DNA from: Planctomycetota bacterium | Lineage (GTDB): Bacteria > Planctomycetota > GCA-002687715 > DRQF01 | Direction of reading: 5' to 3' | Length of the DNA stretch: 11,764 nucleotides | Assembly: GCA_024275615.1 (NCBI GenBank) | Contig: JAJRYU010000281.1 | Span: 1-11,764, forward strand | In this document: positions 7,436 through 11,764 of the stretch, piece by piece | Position numbering within the stretch: the stretch's first letter is position 1 | Layout of the letters: every line of letters begins with the position of its first letter | Program-made: the position numbers and the translations under genes | The notes under the pieces: model-generated | What the model was told of the DNA's origin: nothing | Seen by the model: the letters and a program-made list of their open reading frames with translations, nothing else | The model's database searches: none

Positions 7436-8250
7436 AGAAGTGACTCTCCATCCACCGTCGATTGACCCGTGAGCAAATTCCAAATATAGAGAACCGGTCC
7501 TGAGATGGCGTAGGCCATCATCAGGGCAGGAATAGAAATTTCCGGTTCGGTCGCCACCACGCCGATTCCGCCAATGATCACCAAGAGTTGCCACGGTTGG
7601 CGTTTCTCGGTGAGAAGTGTGTTGGCGAAGTGAATGTAGGGGAGTTTTGTCCACATCAGAATACCGAGACTGGTCACAATCCAAGGGAAAGATGTGGCGA
7701 TCGCGCTGTCCCAATCGCTGTCGTAACGTCTTGAAGCGTAGAGATAGACGATCGAAGCGACACCCGCTGCTGCTGCCGGGCTGGGTAGACCTTTGAAACT
7801 CTTGTGGTCGTCCGTCTCCAAGTCGGCCTCCAAATTGAAACGAGCCAAACGAAGAACTGCGCCAAAAAGATAGAAGCACGCCAAGACTAGAGCCGCCTTC
7901 GGCGACATGCCAAACTCGTATTCAGCTAGAACCTTGAACATCAGAGCCGGAACAACACCAAAAGAAAGACAATCGCTCAAGGAGTCGATCTGCACGCCGA
8001 ATTCACTCTCACAACCGGTAAGCCGGGCGACTTTTCCGTCCATGAAGTCAAAGACCATGGCCAAGAGCATGGCCCAGACTGCGCGCACCAGATATTCATA
8101 GAATTCTGGCTGAGTTTGGCCGAGTCCGGCTGACGCACCAAAATGCAAGGCTGCTTGAACTAGATAGGTCGCGGCGAGAAAACCACAAAACGTGTTGCCA
8201 AGGGTGACTAACGTCGGCAAGGCGACCATGGACTTCAACGGCTTTCTCAT
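7432..8250 (-). CDS. pssA: CDP-diacylglycerol--serine O-phosphatidyltransferase
   Basis: 272 aa integral membrane enzyme that makes phosphatidylserine, precursor of phosphatidylethanolamine, from CDP-diacylglycerol and serine. The CDP-alcohol phosphatidyltransferase motif is complete: Asp68, Asp71-Gly72, Ala75-Arg76, Gly85, Asp89 and Asp93, with exactly the family spacing. The N-terminal LPTLVTLGNTFCGFLA (11-26) and a later FKGLPSPAAAAG segment are typical of type II PssA rather than of phosphatidylglycerophosphate synthase. Several hydrophobic helices follow to the C-terminus. The ATG at 8250 has GAGGA 9 bases upstream; a TTG three codons earlier (8259) has none. First gene of the operon; folK overlaps its stop codon. 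No phosphatidylserine decarboxylase is in the window, though psd is often adjacent to pssA in other bacteria. Confidence 0.94.
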   Translation of the reverse strand: MRKPLKSMVALPTLVTLGNTFCGFLAATYLVQAALHFGASAGLGQTQPEFYEYLVRAVWAMLLAMVFDFMDGKVARLTGCESEFGVQIDSLSDCLSFGVVPALMFKVLAEYEFGMSPKAALVLACFYLFGAVLRLARFNLEADLETDDHKSFKGLPSPAAAAGVASIVYLYASRRYDSDWDSAIATSFPWIVTSLGILMWTKLPYIHFANTLLTEKRQPWQLLVIIGGIGVVATEPEISIPALMMAYAISGPVLYIWNLLTGQSTVDGESLL

Positions 8251-8291
8251 CAACAGCAATCCTCATGGACCATCAAAATGCAGCGAGCCTG

Positions 8292-8318
8292 ATTATGGCC
8301 TAACAAGAGCTCCGACAA
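8292..8318 (-). promoter_or_regulatory. Possible promoter of the pssA operon
   Basis: On the minus strand CATAAT (8297-8292, 5 of 6 to the -10 consensus) is preceded by TTGTCG (8318-8313, 4 of 6), but with a short 15-base spacer. It would start transcription about 35 bases before the pssA ATG. Weak, motif-only assignment. Confidence 0.3.
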
Positions 8319-8455
8319 AACCACCAACACGGCAATGTATCATTGGCGCGGCAAAAGAGGTCGAATTCGGAAACAGATTGCCGTCCGCCTCCCCCTTTTC
8401 GCTCCCTGTTTGAAGAAGAAATCTCAGCCTGAAAGCGAGTTTTCTCAAGCAGTCC

Positions 8456-8484
8456 TTTACAGAGTGGAAACCTTTAGACATAAA
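8456..8484 (+). promoter_or_regulatory. eno: Possible sigma70-type promoter of eno
   Basis: TTTACA (8456-8461, 5 of 6 to the -35 consensus) and CATAAA (8479-8484, 4 of 6 to the -10) are separated by 17 bases. Predicted start is near 8491, leaving a leader of about 60 bases before the eno ATG. The start site would fall inside the palindrome at 8487-8507. Motif-only. Confidence 0.35.
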
Positions 8485-8486
8485 GG

Positions 8487-8507
8487 GGATAGGAAAATTT
8501 CTTATCC
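8487..8507. repeat. Near-perfect 21-nt palindrome upstream of eno
   Basis: The left arm GGATAGGAAA pairs with the right arm TTTCTTATCC around a single central A (8497). Nine of ten pairs are Watson-Crick and one is G-T. It lies just after the candidate eno -10 element, 46-66 bases before the start codon. It could be a regulator's operator overlapping the transcription start, or a stem in the 5' leader. The absence of a proper loop favours the DNA-operator reading. The binding protein is unknown. Confidence 0.5.
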
Positions 8508-8552
8508 GCCCCATAGGACGGTCTGTCTAGACGACCATTCGAGAAACGCAAC

Positions 8553-9818
8553 ATGTATTCCATCACCGGTGTCTCTGCTCGCGAAGTCCTTGATTCTCGT
8601 GGCAACCCTACAGTCGAAGTTGAAGTTGAGGTCGAAAATTCCGTCGTTGGTCGTTCGATTGTACCTTCTGGCGCAAGTACGGGTGCACACGAAGCCCACG
8701 AATTACGAGACGGGGGCGAACGGTATGGCGGCAAAGGTGTTGAAAACGCAGTCAAATTGATCCATGAAGAGATCACGCCAGCTATTCTCGGCCTGCCGGT
8801 GGAAGATCAAGGCTTGGTGGATGCCTGCTTGATCGACCTGGACGGGACCCCCAATAAGCAACGATTAGGGGCCAATTCGATCCTTGGAGTGAGTTGTGCT
8901 GTCGCTCACGCTGGGGCGAACGCTTACAATTTACCATTGTGGCGCTGGTTAGGGGGTGTCGGGGCCCGCACTTTACCGATCCCCATGATGAACATCCTCA
9001 ATGGCGGCGCCCATGCCGACAACAACGTTGATATCCAAGAATTCATGATTGCGCCTTCGGGGGCAAGGAGTTTTCGTGAGGGTCTCCGCATTGGTGCCGA
9101 AGTTTTTCACACCCTGAAGACGGTTTTGGCCGCTGCTGGCCTCAGCACAGCCGTCGGCGATGAGGGCGGCTTCGCACCAAATCTCAGAAGCAACGAAGAA
9201 GCTATTGAGTACATCCTGAGAGCCGTCGAACAAGCAGGCTACACACCTGGTGAAGACGTCACCATCTGCCTCGATTGTGCCGCTAATGAGTTTTATCGCG
9301 ATGGTCTCTACTATTTGGGTGCCGAGGAAAAGCCAGAGAAAAGCGTCGATGACTTGATCGAATTCTACGATCGTTGGTTAGAAAAGTATCCCATGATCGA
9401 ATCGATCGAAGATCCGCTTTTCGAAGATGATTGGGACGGCTGGAAGAAATTGACGGAAGAAATCGGGGACCGTGTTCAGCTCGTTGGCGACGATCTCTTT
9501 GTCACCAATTCCAAACGACTGAGAAAAGGAATTGACGAGGACATAAGCAATGCCATTCTCATCAAGATCAATCAAATCGGCACTCTTTCCGAGACCATAA
9601 GCTGCGTACAATTGGCGCAGGCCAATGATTATGGCACGGTCATTTCCCACCGCAGTGGTGAAACAGAAGACACAACCATTGCTGACTTGGCGGTGGCTTT
9701 GAATGCCGGGCAGATTAAGACCGGATCCTTGTGTCGAACGGATCGGGTCGCCAAATACAATCAACTGCTGAGAATTGAGGAGCAATTGGGCGAAGCATCG
9801 ACTTACGGCCAACCTTAG
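8553..9818 (+). CDS. eno: Enolase (phosphopyruvate hydratase)
   Basis: 421 aa, full length. Converts 2-phosphoglycerate to phosphoenolpyruvate in glycolysis and the reverse in gluconeogenesis; cytosolic, Mg-dependent. The N-terminal domain has SREVLDSRGNPTVEV-type sequence (here AREVLDSRGNPTVEVEVEV, 9-27) and the mobile loop SGASTGAHEA (39-48). In the barrel domain the metal ligands are Asp241, Glu286 (SIEDP) and Asp313 (GDDLF). The catalytic pair is Glu204 (GDEGGF) and Lys338 (IKINQ), and substrate residues lie in SHRSGETED (365-373). The end is also typical: IKTGSLCRTDRVAKYNQLL. The ATG at 8553 has only a weak GAGAAA upstream, which is surprising for a highly expressed gene. The next gene starts 2 bases after the stop, so eno leads a three-gene transcript. 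Confidence 0.98.
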   Translation: MYSITGVSAREVLDSRGNPTVEVEVEVENSVVGRSIVPSGASTGAHEAHELRDGGERYGGKGVENAVKLIHEEITPAILGLPVEDQGLVDACLIDLDGTPNKQRLGANSILGVSCAVAHAGANAYNLPLWRWLGGVGARTLPIPMMNILNGGAHADNNVDIQEFMIAPSGARSFREGLRIGAEVFHTLKTVLAAAGLSTAVGDEGGFAPNLRSNEEAIEYILRAVEQAGYTPGEDVTICLDCAANEFYRDGLYYLGAEEKPEKSVDDLIEFYDRWLEKYPMIESIEDPLFEDDWDGWKKLTEEIGDRVQLVGDDLFVTNSKRLRKGIDEDISNAILIKINQIGTLSETISCVQLAQANDYGTVISHRSGETEDTTIADLAVALNAGQIKTGSLCRTDRVAKYNQLLRIEEQLGEASTYGQP

Positions 9819-9820
9819 AT

Positions 9821-10129
9821 ATGACACGGGCGCAAGATCACCACAGGACAAAGCGCACAACGCTGGTTTTCGCGTTTTTGACGCTGGGGCTTGTCGTTGC
9901 GATCTACGCTCTCCGTACCGTGCCAGCCCAGAACCAACTTGAGATTCAACGCAAGAAACGGCGGGCCTTGGCCACCTCTCATGAGAAAATTAGCAGGCAA
10001 CTGCACTGGCTCGATACTCAATCCGCCACTCTCGGAACCGACCCCTTTGCCACAGAACGATTCATGCGGCAGCAGAATTACGGTCGTCCTCTTGAATTCA
10101 AGGTCATTGACGGGGAATCTGGACGTTGA
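9821..10129 (+). CDS. FtsB/DivIC-like septum formation protein
   Basis: 102 aa, a small single-pass membrane protein. A basic cytoplasmic N-terminus (residues 1-12) is followed by one transmembrane helix at about 13-31. A charged, probably coiled-coil segment comes next (37-68). The C-terminal DPFATERFMRQQNYGRP (74-90) resembles the DP-x-x-x-E-x-x-AR-x-x-L/Y-G motif of FtsB/DivIC. These proteins link early and late divisome components (FtsL, FtsQ). Position right after eno is a recurring location for ftsB/divIC in many bacteria, which supports the call. Start ATG at 9821 is 2 bases after the eno stop, without its own ribosome binding site, so it is probably translated by coupling. The stop overlaps the next gene as TTGA. 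The sequence is divergent, so I leave the symbol empty. Confidence 0.75.
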   Translation: MTRAQDHHRTKRTTLVFAFLTLGLVVAIYALRTVPAQNQLEIQRKKRRALATSHEKISRQLHWLDTQSATLGTDPFATERFMRQQNYGRPLEFKVIDGESGR

Positions 10130-11764
10130 CCCATGGTCCGGGGAGTAGAATCGCCACTCGAGTGACCCTCGGTTTGTTCATATTCCTGTGGAGCGGTCAT
10201 GGGATTTTAGCTCAGGAAGAAGCGCGGCTGGCTCGACTGGAATGGCGCAACGTTGGTCTCGTCGAACAAACCGCAGCTCTCGAAAAAGCACTCAAATCCG
10301 GAAAACGCCGAGAGGCGGTCTTGCTTGTCCAGAAAATCATCGACGGCGACTTAGATCCCCAACAGGCGAATACTCAAGATGCAACAAGATGGCCGGTCTG
10401 GAATCTGATTCCCGATGCCCATATCGACGGACTTTTTCATGCCGCGAGCTACCATCTCGCTCGGAGAATTCGAGGTGAATCGAAGGAAATAAGGGCGGCT
10501 TATCGATCAATCTATGGTCCACAAGCACAAGCTGACCTTGCCGAGGCGGAGGCCATCGGCAGTATTCAAGCCCTGGAACGTGTGTGGAGACAGTACGGCG
10601 CCACCGAATCTGGGCTCTTGGCGTTGGGGAAACGTGGTGAGCACGCTCTCGAATCTGGGGAAGGAGCCCGGGCCGCACGGCTTTTTGCTGACCTTCTCGA
10701 TTTGAATTGGCTCGAGAATCAAGAGACTCGAGCCCGTCTCCAAGTCCGCCTCGGACTCGCCTTAGTGCTCAACAATGACATGGATGCCCTCGCAGAAATT
10801 GCTGCATCAGTATCGTCTGAAACGACCATCGCAATCCGCGGGCAAACCAAGGCGCTTGCGGCCTTTCTCAGATCTCTACAATCCCAAGTGAAGCCTTCGC
10901 CAAGTGGTCCGTCTGGGCTGCCAAATCTCCCTGGAAGAATCGGTTGGCGGGCTCCCCAGGGTCCTCTGACGGTTTTGTGGAGCCACAACATTTGGCTGGA
11001 ATCAGCAGAACAAAGGCAGGCACTGGCGACCCCCCAAGTCGACAACAACGGAGTCATTTTTCACGATCGCCAAGGTGTCACCTGTCTCGATTTGAATACC
11101 GGACGCAAGAAATGGCAGCTTGACTTTGGCATTCACTCAAGCGGTAACAAGTTGCCGCTCATGAACGATCGATGGTTTGATGATCTTCGTGGCGCACTCT
11201 CGCAAGGATCCTACGGTCTTGTCAGCGGTTTTCGTGACACCCAAACAGGATCATCGAAGCGTCGTTTCAGCTTATTGAACGCCAAGGACGGTACTGTGAT
11301 CTGGCAGCGGGACGGATGGGACCTTGGTCCCAGATTCCCAGAGTTGCTCTTCGACGGAGCCCCGCTCATATCTCAAAGCACGGTCTACTTGACGGCTACG
11401 GACACCGAAGATGATGTCGGGTCCTATGTTCTGGCATTTGACCGCGTCGCGGGGCATGTCTTGTGGGCTATCCACGTGGGAACAGGGGTTCCCCTACGCT
11501 ACCGGAACAATGCTGGTGAGATTCCTCATCCTCGTCGATGGCTTGGTTCTCTACCTTTGGCTCTGCTGGGCGGTTTTTTGATTTCATGTGACAATCTGGG
11601 GCACATTGTTGCCTTGGAGGCTGACACCGGCCGACCACGATTCCTCATTAACTACCCACGGCGCAAAATTACGTCATCGGGTCCCCTGGGAGACGCGGCG
11701 CTCAATCGAGGTTGGAATCGCAATCCTATCTTGGCCAGAAACGGTCGATTCTTGGTTGCGGCGG
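10126..11764 (+). CDS. Exported PQQ-like beta-propeller protein (partial, runs off right edge)
   Basis: 546 codons are visible with no stop. The best start is TTG at 10126, overlapping the previous stop (TTGA), with GGGGA about 9 bases upstream. It yields a convincing signal peptide: basic residues Arg8 and Arg12, hydrophobic core 13-22, and a cleavage site near GILA|QEE (residue 29). A GTG at 10162 is the alternative but would remove the basic residues. Residues 30-255 are helical and TPR-like. From about 275 on come beta-propeller blades with the PQQ-repeat pattern [aliphatic]-x-x-L[D/N]xx[T/D]Gxx-x-W: LDLNTGRKKW (321-330), LLNAKDGTVIW (383-393), AFDRVAGHVLW (437-447) and ALEADTGRPRF (496-506). 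Related proteins include BamB and many planctomycete secreted proteins. No PQQ-dehydrogenase catalytic residues can be judged, so a binding or scaffold role is more likely. Confidence 0.87.
   Translation, partial: MTHGPGSRIATRVTLGLFIFLWSGHGILAQEEARLARLEWRNVGLVEQTAALEKALKSGKRREAVLLVQKIIDGDLDPQQANTQDATRWPVWNLIPDAHIDGLFHAASYHLARRIRGESKEIRAAYRSIYGPQAQADLAEAEAIGSIQALERVWRQYGATESGLLALGKRGEHALESGEGARAARLFADLLDLNWLENQETRARLQVRLGLALVLNNDMDALAEIAASVSSETTIAIRGQTKALAAFLRSLQSQVKPSPSGPSGLPNLPGRIGWRAPQGPLTVLWSHNIWLESAEQRQALATPQVDNNGVIFHDRQGVTCLDLNTGRKKWQLDFGIHSSGNKLPLMNDRWFDDLRGALSQGSYGLVSGFRDTQTGSSKRRFSLLNAKDGTVIWQRDGWDLGPRFPELLFDGAPLISQSTVYLTATDTEDDVGSYVLAFDRVAGHVLWAIHVGTGVPLRYRNNAGEIPHPRRWLGSLPLALLGGFLISCDNLGHIVALEADTGRPRFLINYPRRKITSSGPLGDAALNRGWNRNPILARNGRFLVAA

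Larger units (their letters stand above)
8251..8552. other. Divergent intergenic region between pssA and eno
   Basis: 302 bp separating two divergent operons. It holds the candidate promoters for both and a 21-nt palindrome near eno. Open frames that cross it (for example 8293-8514 on the minus strand) lack a ribosome binding site and any recognisable product, so I see no gene here. No T-box, riboswitch or leader-peptide structure was recognised. Confidence 0.7.

Noticed and set aside
7436..7879. N-terminal extension of folK in the same open frame to 7879
   Set aside because: The extension is low-complexity Arg/Ser/Gly-rich antiphase reading of pssA. The HPPK domain begins just after the TTG at 7435, which has a good ribosome binding site.
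8293..8514. 73-codon minus-strand frame in the pssA/eno intergenic region
   Set aside because: No ribosome binding site, unrecognised product, and it covers the candidate promoters and the palindrome.
9378..9860. 160-codon minus-strand frame antisense to eno
   Set aside because: Enolase is unambiguous on the plus strand in this stretch; the antisense frame is a by-product of its codon bias.

Overview
The window is an ordinary chromosomal stretch of a bacterium, with conserved housekeeping genes in two divergent blocks and one long secreted repeat protein. There is no sign of phage, IS element, CRISPR array or defence island. The base composition is near 50% GC and fairly even. A planctomycete-like (Planctomycetota) source is my best guess. 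It rests on a SpoVG protein carrying a zinc-ribbon insertion, a very large secreted HEAT-like protein, a secreted PQQ-type beta-propeller protein, repeated TTG starts and stop/start overlaps. This is inference, not a database result.

Left part (minus strand, 1-3381): the start of a diiron/ferritin-like protein runs off the left edge. Next come a Rho-independent terminator, an initiator tRNA-fMet gene, and a roughly 987-aa exported helical-repeat protein whose stop codon lies only 4 bp upstream of the tRNA. A good sigma70-type promoter for the tRNA sits inside the last codons of that gene.

Middle (minus strand, 3806-8250): a tightly packed operon reads pssA (phosphatidylserine synthase), folK (folate), panC (pantothenate), ispE (isoprenoid), spoVG (RNA/DNA-binding regulator with a zinc ribbon) and a Rossmann/DUF2520 protein. 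Several junctions overlap or nearly touch (TTGA at pssA/folK, 29 bp at folK/panC, TGATG at panC/ispE, 2 bp before the last gene). The operon joins cofactor, lipid and isoprenoid synthesis. The DUF2520 protein, lying with panC, is a candidate PanG-like ketopantoate reductase. About 420 bp without a convincing gene separates this operon from the repeat-protein gene.

Right part (plus strand, 8553-11764): across a 302-bp divergent intergenic region with a near-perfect 21-nt palindrome lies eno (enolase). It is followed 2 bp later by a small FtsB/DivIC-like membrane protein and then, overlapping by TTGA, by an exported PQQ-like beta-propeller protein that runs off the right edge.

The most interesting points are the zinc-ribbon SpoVG next to ispE (an ispE/spoVG neighbourhood also known in Bacillus), the DUF2520 protein as a possible PanG, the tRNA promoter nested in a coding region, and the palindrome at the eno promoter. 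I see no clearly new multi-gene system.
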